A DNA stretch of 64,000 bases from Caryophanales bacterium UBA784 (GCA_002297045.1 DBJE01000008.1:49055-113054); one strand, 5' to 3'. Shown: positions 34,854 through 44,680, counted from the first letter of the stretch. Program-made: numbers and translations. Notes: generated by a model from the letters alone, not told the origin.

Positions 34854-35741
34854 CTAGAGAGTGGCTAGGACACCGAAAAAGTAGGATAGAATGCCAAGGA
34901 GGGCAAGATGGAAGGGATAGTAGGCATAGAAGCAGATCCGGATGACCTTGTTATCTGGCCCTCTTTTTCCGTTATAAAGGAAAAGAAGAAGGGTTCCGAG
35001 AAGGGAATAGGTTCCAATCGGGATGAATTCATTGGGAAGCAGACGGAAAGATGCCGAATAGAGTCCAAGCCGGTAGAAAAGATAGAAAAGAAGATAACAG
35101 GTCGCCCTTGAAATAACTTCATATAACGTCAAGGGAAGTTGCCCCTGGCTTTCTTTCCTTGCCAAAAAGGGAACCTTCCTTTCCTTCGCCTTCTTTTCCC
35201 TGCGGAAATCATAAAGACAGCGCCCAAGATACCTAAAAAGGAAGTGGAGGATGCTAAAAGCTCCCCAGTCCGACTTTGTCAGTGTCCCATAGGAGGAAGA
35301 AATAACGAAGCCGGAAAGGAATTCATAGGCCAAAGGAAGCAGGGCAAGAAAAGAGTACCCATCTTTCCGTCTAAGAAGATAGACAAGCAGGGCACCGGAA
35401 AATAAATCCGTGAAGACATTTCCGATTAAGGGATTGTCTGCTACAGGAAGGCCGGCGAAAAGTCCGAAAAGATAACCGAAGGCATCCCTCACAAGGGCAC
35501 AGAGTCCTAGACGGAGGAGATAGTTCTTAATGGAAGAGGTGTGGTAGACCCCTTCCCTTACAAAAAAAGCAAAAACCGGAAAGGCGCATTTCCCGATTGC
35601 CCGAAGGAGATAATAGGCCAAAGGGATAGAAACGCCTGTTCCCTTGCTGACAAAAAGCCTTCCGATGTGGTCAAGGGTCCTTAATAGACAGGCGATAAGC
35701 TTAAGAGGGAAAGAGGGGAGAGAAAATCTGAATTTGTTCAT
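34854..35741 (-). CDS. TraX-family membrane protein
   Basis: A 295-residue polytopic protein of the TraX family (acyltransferase-like fold; the name comes from F-pilin acetylation, but chromosomal Firmicutes members have unknown targets). Motifs: LKLIACLLMTLDHIGML with the family Asp-His, LLRAIGKCAFPVFAFFVMEGVYHT, then a series of membrane segments to the C-terminus. The conserved Arg in LLRAIG is CGG, while the Met positions in LLMTLDH and FVMEG are AGG. It is two bases downstream of a CPBP-family gene, so the two form an operon. Confidence 0.82.
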   Translation of the reverse strand: MNKFRFSLPSFPLKLIACLLRTLDHIGRLFVSKGTGVSIPLAYYLLRAIGKCAFPVFAFFVREGVYHTSSIKNYLLRLGLCALVRDAFGYLFGLFAGLPVADNPLIGNVFTDLFSGALLVYLLRRKDGYSFLALLPLAYEFLSGFVISSSYGTLTKSDWGAFSILHFLFRYLGRCLYDFRREKKAKERKVPFLARKESQGQLPLTLYEVISRATCYLLFYLFYRLGLYSASFRLLPNEFIPIGTYSLLGTLLLFLYNGKRGPDNKVIRICFYAYYPFHLALLGILSYFFGVLATL

Positions 35742-35743
35742 TT

Positions 35744-36667
35744 TTAAAAGAGGACGAAAGGAAGAAGGGCGACTTGAGAGGACAAGGCCATTACTTCAAT
35801 CGAGGAAAGGGCGTTTAGCCTAAGATGGGAAACCATCGATGATCCAAGCTTTCCGCTCGAGACATACGTCAGGCCAAGGACTGCCCCGGAAAAGACATAG
35901 ACAGGAAGATTAAGTAATTCGTTGACGAAAGACATCCGATATGCCTCAAAGGCCTCCTGGTTACCTGCCGAGACAACCCTAAGCAAACCAGAAGAGAAGT
36001 CGAAATGGATAAGTCCGAAGACAAGGGCCGAAACGATGACCCCGACGATTCTTTTCCGCTTCCCCACCCTGTCAAGAAGTCCGGCACGATAAGTCATCTC
36101 CTCGCAGAACGGGGCGAAAAGGACGACTGTCACAATCGAAAAGAAAGGACTCGCCTTCCTCCTTGTTTCTATCGACGTCTGATTTGCGTTGGCACCATAG
36201 TCAGGGATAAGAGCATTATATATGCTGTTAAAGAAGATGTTGACGAGAATAAGAGCGAAAAATCCGACTAGACCATAGATGTAGGTCTTAAAATTTACAA
36301 AATCCTTAAAGAGCTTGCAATAGGTTTTCCGGCCGTCGAAGAAGAGGAAGAGAAGGAAGGCGGCAAGAAGAAGGCCATAGCTGAAAAACATCAGCAAGGC
36401 ATTTCCCTTGGGAGTCAATTCGGAAGTTTCCGCATTGAAATAGGGAGTCGCCCTGAGAATAGCCGAGACAAGGGTGCTTAGGATGCTTAGGCCGATAAAG
36501 CCCCTAAGGAAAAAGACAAGTTTTTCCCAGAAAGGAACACCGAAGTTCCTTTCGCTCGGATGAAGGAAACGATAGGTTCTCTCCTTTCCGTCAGGGGTAA
36601 AACCTTTTTTTGGTTTCTTGTTTTCCTTTTTCTGCTTTTCAGTGAGGTTATCATTGTATATTTCCAT
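35744..36667 (-). CDS. CPBP family intramembrane glutamic protease
   Basis: A 307-residue membrane protein of the CAAX/ABI (CPBP) family. After a basic N-terminal tail come several hydrophobic segments. The catalytic motifs are FAPFCEEMTYRAGLL (the EExxxR box), FGLIHFDF with the conserved His, and SMVSHLMLNAL. Bacterial members are linked to bacteriocin self-immunity or maturation of membrane proteins. Its neighbour is TraX-like. No bacteriocin gene is adjacent; the nearest candidate peptide is at 61.4 kb. Confidence 0.85.
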   Translation of the reverse strand: MEIYNDNLTEKQKKENKKPKKGFTPDGKERTYRFLHPSERNFGVPFWEKLVFFLRGFIGLSILSTLVSAILRATPYFNAETSELTPKGNALLMFFSYGLLLAAFLLFLFFDGRKTYCKLFKDFVNFKTYIYGLVGFFALILVNIFFNSIYNALIPDYGANANQTSIETRRKASPFFSIVTVVLFAPFCEEMTYRAGLLDRVGKRKRIVGVIVSALVFGLIHFDFSSGLLRVVSAGNQEAFEAYRMSFVNELLNLPVYVFSGAVLGLTYVSSGKLGSSMVSHLRLNALSSIEVMALSSQVALLPFVLF

Positions 36668-36826
36668 CGGTCAGCCTCCTTAACGACGTTAATTATAATA
36701 CGATTCTCTTCTTTTTTGTTTCTTTGGTTGTAAGTGGGATGAAAAAGCGATTTGATTCTTCCCTTGCTATGTCAAAACGATGACCTGTGCATTAATAAGG
36801 AAAAGTGTCCAATCTCTTTTCAAATG

Positions 36827-36855
36827 TTCAAATAGGGTTTCCGGCTTGGTATAAT
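36827..36855 (+). promoter_or_regulatory. Promoter of the giant CvpA-like gene
   Basis: TTCAAA (36827-36832), a 17-base spacer, and TATAAT (36850-36855), 22 bases before the ATG. Confidence 0.6.
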
Positions 36856-36877
36856 TGAACCAACGGAGATTAGTGCA

Positions 36878-39800
36878 ATGGCAATTGATCAAGTGGTTTT
36901 CCTGATATTGGTTATCCTTCTGTGTGCCGGTGTCTTTTTCTCGCTTCTCGCGGGGCTTGCCGGCTTCCTTAAAGGCATATATAAAACCGGGGTGAAGGTC
37001 CTCGTCAAGACAATCCTGCTGATTGTGGCAATTTTCCTTGCCCTCCCGATTGCGAACCTTATTTCCGGCAGGGAAATTGATGCACTTAACTCCCTTTGGC
37101 AGTCGGTGGGACAGACATCGGCTAACTTAAATCCCCCTACCTTACAGAATTTTGTCTCTTCCTATCTTCTTTTGATCACGGACATTTCCCCTAGGAACGG
37201 AATCTCCGTCTATCAAAGGTGTTGGAACCTTGCCGGTTCGCTTATTGCCATCGTCGTCTTCTTCCTGGAAAGGATTCTCATCCAGATTTTCATCTCCCTT
37301 GTCACGGCGATTGTCTACAATGGTATTTTCCGCTGGATCATCCCGGCCGAAACTCCCAAACAATGGAAAATACGCCGGAAGGGAAAGAAAAAGAACTCTC
37401 TCACCTCCGGAATAAGCAATGATGATGGAAGTGCGAGTGAAAGGAAGACCAAACGGCGTCTTCCCCTTCTTCGTCTCCCTGGTGCCCTTCTTGGCTCCGT
37501 CCAGGAGTTTGTTTATTTTAGGATCATCCTTTCCCCTCTGACCGGCCTATGCCGGATGGCAATAGAAAACAAGGCCGTTGTCAACCAGTTTGTTTCCGAC
37601 AGGGACACGAAGAAGAAAAGGAATAATGTCAGGGATGCCATCTCTTCTTCCGCGGTTTATAAGATTAACGGCCTTGGCAACAGGGACAGGGTCATAAGGA
37701 ACAAAGCAACGGAATTCGAATCCGCAGGAGGGGTGAAGATTTCCCTTGTCGGCCTAGTTGACTCCGTTTTTGACGTCGCCAAGCCTTTGCTTGACGCTAA
37801 TGCTCTCTCCTATGATGCCGCCGGAACCCTTGTCATCAATTATTCTGCCCTTCTTTCCACCGGAACGGTCGGTCAGCTTCTTACCCGTCTTGCTGCCAAT
37901 CCACAGGTTATGGCCCTTATTCCTCCCCTTGCCGAAGCGGCTGCCTCTTCCCTTACGGGAACGAATTTCCCTGTCCAGGAACTGAGCAGGAAAGACATCG
38001 CCTGGAAGGACGATATCAATATTTTTTCCGGAATCTACCAAAGCAGGTATCAGTATATTATCGAGCCGAGGATAACTTCGGACACGAGCATCGATCCAGG
38101 AAAGATTTCCCTTGATCCGTCTAAGAGGACGGATGAAGAAATCGATACTATTTCCTCCTCTATCGGCAATCTTGGAAAAAGGACCCTATTTAAAAACAAT
38201 AGGTCAGTCATTCTTGCCTATGCCGGAAGGTATGCGCAAAAGAACGGAGTAAGCATCCTTCCTTCCGATTCCGAGAAATACAAATCCCTCGATTGGTCTT
38301 CCGAACTGACCATCTTCACGAAGAATGTGTTGAAACTGGCCCGCTCTCTTTCCCTTTCTTTTTCTGCATCCACGGACTGGAATTCCATTCCGGATACGCT
38401 TAGGGAATCCTTCTCCGACCCGGTGAAAAGAAAAGTCGTCCGTTCTTCGATTCTCGGTGACGAGAGCAACGCGGGTATTCTCGACAGGGGAATCTTCGAT
38501 CTGGTCTCTATCCCTGAGACAAGGTCTTCCCTTGTCAGCTTCATTCCGGGAAGGAGCAAATATTCCAAACAGATTGATTTCCACTCCCTTCTCGGTAATT
38601 TTGACAAAACGCAGGAAAAAAACGAAATCGGGAAAAGGTTTGATATCAGGGAGATTCTTTTTGACCATGATTCCCCAATCGACATCAAAGACCTTAAAAC
38701 CATTGATCTGACTGATGATAAGACCTGTGAGACCCTATGCCTCGTTTTTGAGAAGGCAGAGGAATCTGTTTTATTCTCTAAGCTGCTCCCTCTTGTATCC
38801 AAAGCGTTCTTCTTTAATTCCGGTTTCGATTTCAGCCAGTACAGGTTTTCCCTTAATCCTTATTGCTTTAATTATGACGACCCTGACTTCAGGGAGAATA
38901 GGGAACAGGTTCTTCTTCTTAGGCCGAAGATTGCCACAATGGTCCAGAAGAGGAACGATTCCTCCCTTAGCAACGAACAGAAAGTTTCCTATATCGATAC
39001 CGATGCCTTACGTCAACTGCTTAGCATAGTCAGGAATTCCCAGTTCTTTAATTCGGACAAGGAAACCGGTATTGCTTCCGATGCCCAGAAAAACGCAAAT
39101 CTCCATTACTTCCTTAAGTCTCTCTTTTCCTCTTCCCTTTTTCAGAACTTCCCTCTCTCTGCACCAAGCCTTTCGGAAAGGTCCGACATTACTTGGGGGG
39201 AAGGAAAGAAGGGAGACGGCGGGGAAATCGACCGGATATGCACAACCATCGAGTCGGCCAAGAAAAATGCAAAATTCAGGTTTGGGAAGGAAAAGAAGAT
39301 TTCCGACATCCAAGACTTCGATGCGGTAGGTTCCTTAATTTCCAACGGCAGGGAAAGTGAGATCATCCGTCCCTGTGCCTTACAGATTATCGACCAATCC
39401 CTGAATTCCTATTTTACCAAACTCGGCATTCCTCTTTCCCTTAACCAAAGGCGGACGGAAAGGTGGAAGGACGATTCCGATAATATCGCGAACATCCTCC
39501 GCCTGTTAAAAGGGACGGACAGGGATGACTTCGATCTTTCTACCTTTGATTCCGACCGCCTCAATGCCCTTCTCTGTCAAAGGAAGGACAGGAACCTGAT
39601 TAAGATAGCTAATTCGGAAGATGATCCTTTCGGCTATGAGCTATATAAACTGATTACGTCCCAGAAGGCAAGGAAGGACAGGGGAATCGATTCGACAAGG
39701 GATGCTTCCCTTTTCCGCGAATCCTCTTCCGATCCCTGGATTGGGGACAAGACCAAGAAGACCATTGACGGAAAAGAATATGAAATCGACACCAGCGGGC

Positions 39801-41683
39801 GGATTTACTTCCTCTGCAAGAGGAGGAAGGCTAGGCAGGAAGTCGGAATGGACAACCTGACAAACGGCAATATCCCGAAGGACTTTATCAAGAATGACAA
39901 TCTACAAGAGTCTTTTTCTTCTCCGTTCATCCGTAAGGTTTTCGTTTCCTTTATCCAGTGCACCCTCTTCCACATTGACCTTTCTTCCCTCGCCATTTCC
40001 GATGGGGACATCTTCGATTTTTCCTTAAGGAAGAAAAGGGAAAAGGATGAATTTGTCAAGACCCTGGATTTCATTGACTTCCTCTATGCCTTGTCCACGG
40101 ACAAAATCGATGGAAAGGATAAGCTTTCCGTCAGGTTTGAAAATCCTTTCGCCTGGCAGGAGACAAAGGCCTATCCGGAAGTGACGGATACAGCTTCACC
40201 CAATTATGGAAAGACCTTCCTTGACGTTTTCAACGAAAGGGTAGACGGTAGGACTTCTCTTTCCCTCTTTACCGCCCGGAAGGAGGGAAGCCTCCTTTCC
40301 CCGGTTTCCTATTTCCTAGAGAAAACAAGCAAGGAAAGGAATCTGTCTTCCCTTAGGACAAGGGAACAGGGGGATAGTGCCCTAGACGCCCTTTTTGCCT
40401 CCCTTGGGAAGGACGACTATGTTGTGGAAGGAGCCTATTGTAAGAAGCTTGCCCTGGATAGGCAGGGCAGGGCAGAGGATTCCACCCTTTCCAGGAAAGG
40501 GCTCACCAAGGATAAGGCCCTTTCTAGGAGGACTAGGAGGAATAAGAGCAAGATCTTCCACCGGGTTCCTATTTTCTTAAGGAAGCAAGGCTTTGAAGAT
40601 GCCGGTCTTGCCTCTTATCTCTATGACCCAGACACGAAAAAGGGGATAAACGGGCCTTCCTTCTTTGTCCACCTGACTACGGGTAAGGATGATGTCGACT
40701 TCTGGCAGAAGGAAATCAGCAACGGCGTGGAAAGGCTTCTCGGCGATGGAGAACTTCTGTCCCTTCTTGATAAAGGAAGCAGCCTTTCCGATGCCAAGAG
40801 GGAAGACATCAACCTTTCTTTCCTTTATTACCTTGGAAACAGGGAAATCTTCAAGGAAAGCCGATCCTACCTCCTCTATAATCTTATCGACCGTCTGACT
40901 AAGGATGCCCTCAAGGGAACGGGGAAGAGCCTGTCTCTGTTTGCCTTAAGCACCTCCTCCCCCTATGGAGAGAGCGAGAAGGCCTATCGGAGGGAGGAAC
41001 TTCTCTTCTCCAATCCGAAACTACTCGGAGCCGACCAAAAACTCGATGAGCAAAAGACAAAGGACGATTTGGCTAGGGTAAAGTCCCTCCTTGTCTCTGT
41101 CCTAGACCAGCTCTCCTGTCTGGTAGACGGAAACAAGATAGACCGAATCAAGTTTGACTTTGAACAAAGCGCCCTGATTTGCCTAAGGGACGACAATGGT
41201 TCTCTCTATCGTTCGGATAGGGCGAGTGAGGTCTTTGCCGGGGCGATGAATGCGTTCTGGGAGAACGAAAAGGTTACCGCCCTGATTGGCCCTTCTGTCT
41301 CTTCCTACGACTTCTATGCTTCCGACCATTATCTTGTCAATCCTAAGGAAGGACTCGCCTTAAACGGACTGTTAGTCCTCTTAAAAACCGTCCCCTCAAG
41401 GCAGAGCACTTCTTCCCCCTCTCTTCCCTATTACACCAAGAAACAGCTTGAGACCTTCTATCCTCTCTTTGGAAAGAATAACCCTTATCCAAATGACATC
41501 CGCTATTCCACTTTCTATAAGGATGGCGGGAATTCCTCCTTTGCCAATGTTTTCCGGAACAAGATTTTTGCCCTACCGGTCCTAACAAAAGCTTCCTTGA
41601 TTTCCACTTTCGATAAAGTTGTTTCCATCGATTTGACACACCATTCCGTTTCCGAACTTCTGGAAAAAGCAGAGATCCAGTAG
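36878..41683 (+). CDS. Giant CvpA-like membrane-anchored protein, unknown function
   Basis: A single 1601-residue frame, the largest gene here. The first 230 residues resemble the CvpA (colicin V production) membrane family: a first helix (7-30), GFLKGIYKTGVKVLVKTILLIVAIFLALPIANLI, another helix pair near 112-150, and after a basic insert LPGALLGSVQEFVYFMIILSPLTG. The remaining roughly 1370 residues are hydrophilic and charged with scattered Ser/Asp/Lys, with no repeat or domain that I recognise. Many segments look like a helical, structured protein rather than low complexity. It is monocistronic between its promoter and a terminator. Reading AGG as Met lowers its apparent Arg content a lot. 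Confidence 0.7.
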   Translation: MAIDQVVFLILVILLCAGVFFSLLAGLAGFLKGIYKTGVKVLVKTILLIVAIFLALPIANLISGREIDALNSLWQSVGQTSANLNPPTLQNFVSSYLLLITDISPRNGISVYQRCWNLAGSLIAIVVFFLERILIQIFISLVTAIVYNGIFRWIIPAETPKQWKIRRKGKKKNSLTSGISNDDGSASERKTKRRLPLLRLPGALLGSVQEFVYFRIILSPLTGLCRMAIENKAVVNQFVSDRDTKKKRNNVRDAISSSAVYKINGLGNRDRVIRNKATEFESAGGVKISLVGLVDSVFDVAKPLLDANALSYDAAGTLVINYSALLSTGTVGQLLTRLAANPQVMALIPPLAEAAASSLTGTNFPVQELSRKDIAWKDDINIFSGIYQSRYQYIIEPRITSDTSIDPGKISLDPSKRTDEEIDTISSSIGNLGKRTLFKNNRSVILAYAGRYAQKNGVSILPSDSEKYKSLDWSSELTIFTKNVLKLARSLSLSFSASTDWNSIPDTLRESFSDPVKRKVVRSSILGDESNAGILDRGIFDLVSIPETRSSLVSFIPGRSKYSKQIDFHSLLGNFDKTQEKNEIGKRFDIREILFDHDSPIDIKDLKTIDLTDDKTCETLCLVFEKAEESVLFSKLLPLVSKAFFFNSGFDFSQYRFSLNPYCFNYDDPDFRENREQVLLLRPKIATMVQKRNDSSLSNEQKVSYIDTDALRQLLSIVRNSQFFNSDKETGIASDAQKNANLHYFLKSLFSSSLFQNFPLSAPSLSERSDITWGEGKKGDGGEIDRICTTIESAKKNAKFRFGKEKKISDIQDFDAVGSLISNGRESEIIRPCALQIIDQSLNSYFTKLGIPLSLNQRRTERWKDDSDNIANILRLLKGTDRDDFDLSTFDSDRLNALLCQRKDRNLIKIANSEDDPFGYELYKLITSQKARKDRGIDSTRDASLFRESSSDPWIGDKTKKTIDGKEYEIDTSGRIYFLCKRRKARQEVGMDNLTNGNIPKDFIKNDNLQESFSSPFIRKVFVSFIQCTLFHIDLSSLAISDGDIFDFSLRKKREKDEFVKTLDFIDFLYALSTDKIDGKDKLSVRFENPFAWQETKAYPEVTDTASPNYGKTFLDVFNERVDGRTSLSLFTARKEGSLLSPVSYFLEKTSKERNLSSLRTREQGDSALDALFASLGKDDYVVEGAYCKKLALDRQGRAEDSTLSRKGLTKDKALSRRTRRNKSKIFHRVPIFLRKQGFEDAGLASYLYDPDTKKGINGPSFFVHLTTGKDDVDFWQKEISNGVERLLGDGELLSLLDKGSSLSDAKREDINLSFLYYLGNREIFKESRSYLLYNLIDRLTKDALKGTGKSLSLFALSTSSPYGESEKAYRREELLFSNPKLLGADQKLDEQKTKDDLARVKSLLVSVLDQLSCLVDGNKIDRIKFDFEQSALICLRDDNGSLYRSDRASEVFAGAMNAFWENEKVTALIGPSVSSYDFYASDHYLVNPKEGLALNGLLVLLKTVPSRQSTSSPSLPYYTKKQLETFYPLFGKNNPYPNDIRYSTFYKDGGNSSFANVFRNKIFALPVLTKASLISTFDKVVSIDLTHHSVSELLEKAEIQ

Positions 41684-41698
41684 GAAGGAAAACACAAG

Positions 41699-41727
41699 AA
41701 AAAGGCAGCCGGCCGGCTGCCTTTTTC
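41699..41727. terminator. Bidirectional terminator
   Basis: AAAAAGGCAGCCGG / CCGGCTGCCTTTTT between the convergent giant gene and degV. Confidence 0.9.
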
Positions 41728-41740
41728 TGTTTGGATTCTA

Positions 41741-42619
41741 CTACTTGACCAAATCGTGTTTCAGCCTGTAGGACAGACCTACCGTATCGTCTCCGCAGTG
41801 GCAGGCGATGATTCCCGAGGCTTCGACCGGGAAGAGGATGGAGGTTCCGACATAGCTTTCGAGTTCCTTGATGATTTTCTTGACGTGATCGTTTCCTCCG
41901 ACATGGGGAATCCTGATCGGATAGGCGACGTCGATGTTCCCTTTGTTCAGCTCGGTCCTGAATTCATCCACGATGGAGTTGACGCCCTTTCCGATATCCT
42001 TTCCGCGGACTAGCTTATGGACGCCCCTCTTTCCGTCTTCCAGGCGGATAATCGGGTGGATATGGAATTTGTTCCCTAACAGGAAGGTAAGACCGGAGCA
42101 GCGCCCACCCTTATAAAGGAAGTCCATCGTACTGATGACGAAGGACCTGCTAACCTTCTTCAGCCGTTCTTCGTGGCGAGAGACGATTTCCGCCGGGCTT
42201 AACCCATGGCTGATGTCGTTAGCGATTCCGATTGCCTCAAGGCCCGTTCCGCAGGAGAGGGAAAGAGAATCGAGTACAGTGATTTTCTCTTCTGCCTGCC
42301 TCCTTTTTACCGCCCTATGCGCATTGTTGTTGATGGAAGAAATGTAAGAAGAAATCGGCCTATAATAAAGATGTTCGGCATGTTTCAGTCCTTCTTCGAA
42401 GGCGGCCTTAAGTTCCGGTATATTCAGGGCGCTTGTCTTAGGAAACTGCTTTGTCGCCTTATATTTCTCTATGATTTCCTGTGCGGTGATGTCTTTTCTG
42501 TCCCGGTATTCCCGTTCTCCGAAATGGACAATCAAATCGGTGACTCCGATGTTCAGCTTGGAAAGGAACTCACTAGGCAGGTCGCAGCTGGAATCGACAA
42601 TCAATCTTGCTTTTTCCAT
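41741..42619 (-). CDS. DegV family fatty-acid-binding protein
   Basis: A 292-residue two-domain protein binding one fatty acid; in Firmicutes relatives it delivers fatty acids to FakA kinase. The N-terminus LIVDSSCDLPSEFL and FGEREYRDRKDIT belong to the lipid pocket. The middle contains TSALNIPELKAAFEEGL, then DSLSLSCGTGLEA, and the diagnostic STMDFLYKGGR. The C-terminal HCGDDTVGLSYR closes the pocket. It is monocistronic, divergent from the YigZ-like gene. FakA is not in this window. Confidence 0.9.
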   Translation of the reverse strand: MEKARLIVDSSCDLPSEFLSKLNIGVTDLIVHFGEREYRDRKDITAQEIIEKYKATKQFPKTSALNIPELKAAFEEGLKHAEHLYYRPISSYISSINNNAHRAVKRRQAEEKITVLDSLSLSCGTGLEAIGIANDISHGLSPAEIVSRHEERLKKVSRSFVISTMDFLYKGGRCSGLTFLLGNKFHIHPIIRLEDGKRGVHKLVRGKDIGKGVNSIVDEFRTELNKGNIDVAYPIRIPHVGGNDHVKKIIKELESYVGTSILFPVEASGIIACHCGDDTVGLSYRLKHDLVK

Positions 42620-42713
42620 AATTAAAACCTCACAATTTTGTTTCTCTTTGATTTAAAGGCTTTTTTTATTTTAAGTGTTTGGCTACAATAAGTCAAAGAA
42701 AGGGGAAGGCGAG

Positions 42714-43067
42714 ATGGACACTCTTCGTTATGAGGAAAAAGGATCTTTGTTTCTTGCTTATTTCCTTACCCTGGATTCCCCGGAAATGGGGGAGGATTTC
42801 CTCAGAAAACTAAAGGAAGAGAACAAAAAGGCACGGCATTTCCTTTATGCCAGGCGTTACAAGAATAAGTTCGGGGCAAGGAGGACGACCTCCAGCGAAG
42901 ACCGGGAACCGGTCTCCTCAAGGAAGAAAATCGCAAGGCTAAGGGAGAAAAAGGACAGGAGAGGCTGCGGTGTTTTCATCGTCCGCTATTTCGGAGGGAA
43001 AAAGCTTGGTGCCAGCCATCTGGATTCCGTCTATTTTTCCTTGGGGACACGGCTTTTCCCTCATTGA
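42714..43067 (+). CDS. Short IMPACT/YigZ-family protein
   Basis: A 117-residue protein matching the N-terminal domain of the IMPACT/YigZ family (proposed translation-related regulators). KGSLFLAYFLTLDSPEMGEDFLMKLKEENKKAMHF and SSEDREPVSSMKKIAMLMEKKD correspond to the ASDDGEPSGTAGMP region, and VFIVRYFGGKKLGA is the family signature. The usual 200-residue protein has a second domain, which is missing here; the frame ends with a clean stop after LGTRLFPH. ATG 42714 is chosen over GTG 42675 because GGGGAAGG lies just before it. Confidence 0.8.
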   Translation: MDTLRYEEKGSLFLAYFLTLDSPEMGEDFLRKLKEENKKARHFLYARRYKNKFGARRTTSSEDREPVSSRKKIARLREKKDRRGCGVFIVRYFGGKKLGASHLDSVYFSLGTRLFPH

Positions 43068-43133
43068 TTGCCTTCCTCATGAAAACTTTCTTTTAAACCA
43101 GTATAATAGAAAAGAAACGAGGTATTCTCTATT

Positions 43134-43934
43134 ATGGATAATAACAATCAGGGTTCTGCCAAAAAGGCTCCCTACCTTCCGAAAAGTTCTCCGGCCCAAG
43201 GGGCCCATATCGGGCATGTCATTGCCGTCAGGTCCGGCAAAGGCGGTGTAGGAAAGTCCTTTGTCTCCTCCTATCTCGCCGTCCTTCTCTCCCGGAAAGG
43301 ATTCAAGGTCGGAATCAGGGACTGCGACATCACCGGCCCTTCCGTCCCTTTTGCCTTCAATAGGAAAGGTCCTGTCTATGGCGAAGGAGCCTTCTTCTAT
43401 CCGTTAAAGACTAAGGGCGGCATTGAGGTAATGTCCTCCAACCTTCTTCTCGATAAGCCAGAGGATCCGATCGTCTGGCGCGGGGCGAGGATTTCCACCC
43501 TTATCGAGCAGTTTTATGCCCAGGTTGTCTGGAATGTTGACTTTCTGATTCTTGATCTTGCCCCAGGGACCGGCGATATTTCTCTTACCGTCTTCCAGAA
43601 GATCCCTGTCGATGCTTCTGTTGTCGTCGCCACTCCCCAGTCTCTGGTCAACCTGATTGTCGAAAAGAGTGCCAAGATGGCCGACAGGCTCAATGTCCCG
43701 CTTCTTTCCTTGGTGGAGAACAGGGCCTATGTCAAATGCCCTCACTGCGGCGAACGGATTGATATCTACGGCAAGAGTGATGCCGAAGTTGCCAAGAAGC
43801 ATAATATCCCTGTCTTTGACGAGATTCCTTTTGACAAGGAAATCGCTTCCTATATGGACAAAGGGGACATCGAGGATTTCAAAGGGGACTATCTTTCTTC
43901 TACGGTCGATGCCATCATCAATAGCCTGAAATAG
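43134..43934 (+). CDS. mrp: Mrp/NBP35 family iron-sulphur carrier P-loop ATPase
   Basis: A 266-residue cytosolic ATPase that binds and delivers Fe-S clusters. The deviant Walker A is SGKGGVGKS, followed by VGIMDCDITGPSVPFAF (Met at AGG). Next come VWRGAMISTLIEQF, ILDLAPGTGDI, and VATPQSLVNLIVEKS. The cluster ligands are CPHC in VENMAYVKCPHCGERI, whose VENM Met is AGG 43722-43724. An N-terminal MIP18 domain, present in many Mrp proteins, is absent; it starts with a short polar tail. Followed after 12 bases by the CBS-domain gene, so they share a transcript. Confidence 0.93.
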   Translation: MDNNNQGSAKKAPYLPKSSPAQGAHIGHVIAVRSGKGGVGKSFVSSYLAVLLSRKGFKVGIRDCDITGPSVPFAFNRKGPVYGEGAFFYPLKTKGGIEVMSSNLLLDKPEDPIVWRGARISTLIEQFYAQVVWNVDFLILDLAPGTGDISLTVFQKIPVDASVVVATPQSLVNLIVEKSAKMADRLNVPLLSLVENRAYVKCPHCGERIDIYGKSDAEVAKKHNIPVFDEIPFDKEIASYMDKGDIEDFKGDYLSSTVDAIINSLK

Positions 43935-43946
43935 GAAGGGACAGAT

Positions 43947-44672
43947 ATGGACGAAAAAGAACGGAAGGATGTTTTTCTAGAACGGTTCAAGGAACTTGAA
44001 CAGAAACTTCTCTCGCTATGCAAGAGTACCGGGGACGAGCATGTCTCTTTTTCCCGTGCCTTGAACAGGGTTTATTATGAGGGAAAGGATCCGATTGTCT
44101 CAGTCTGGGATAACTACGACTTCCTTCGGACCGCAAGTGACTTACGGAATATCCTTTCCCATGAAAACAATGTCTGTGCTCCGACCGAGAGTTTTCTCTC
44201 CCGCTTTACCTCTCTTGCCGGGTCAATCATCAAACCTCTTAAGGCAAGGGACATCAGGACACGCAACAGGATCGTCTGCTCAAGGCAGGAAAAGGTCTCT
44301 TCCCTTCTGCCTGTCAGGAACAAGGAAAGGATATCCCATGTGCCTATCCTCGGGGAGAACGGAGTGGTGCTTGGCATTTTCTCCCGTTCGACTCTCTTTG
44401 ACTATCTTTCCCTGAAAAAGGATGTTGATTCTTCCTTCCTGGAGAAAAGAAGGTGGGAGAGGGAGGAAATCGTTTCTCCTTACGGCCATCTAAATGAACG
44501 GTTTGTCTTTGTGTCTCCTTACGCCCGGGCCGATGAAAGGAATTCTCTGATCAGGAAGACAAAATCCCACGACAAGCCTGTCGGCCTGATTCTCGTCACC
44601 AAGAACGGAAACCGGAAGGACAAGCTGCTTGGCCTTATCACCCTTACCGATTTAGCTAAGATCCGGAAATAA
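43947..44672 (+). CDS. CBS-domain protein
   Basis: A 241-residue soluble protein. The N-terminal helical region (1-90) contains a HEPN/MAE-28990-like look (NDYDFLMTASDLMNILSHEN-type helices) but I do not assign it. From about 92, AMDIMTRNMIVC starts a CBS motif, SHVPILGENGVVLGIFSRSTLFDYL continues it, and KPVGLILVTKNG with LLGLITLTDLAKI gives the second. CBS pairs bind adenosyl nucleotides. The DIMT Met is an AGG codon, as is typical of the family. It follows mrp closely and ends at a strong terminator. Confidence 0.8.
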   Translation: MDEKERKDVFLERFKELEQKLLSLCKSTGDEHVSFSRALNRVYYEGKDPIVSVWDNYDFLRTASDLRNILSHENNVCAPTESFLSRFTSLAGSIIKPLKARDIRTRNRIVCSRQEKVSSLLPVRNKERISHVPILGENGVVLGIFSRSTLFDYLSLKKDVDSSFLEKRRWEREEIVSPYGHLNERFVFVSPYARADERNSLIRKTKSHDKPVGLILVTKNGNRKDKLLGLITLTDLAKIRK

Positions 44673-44680
44673 AGAAAAGA

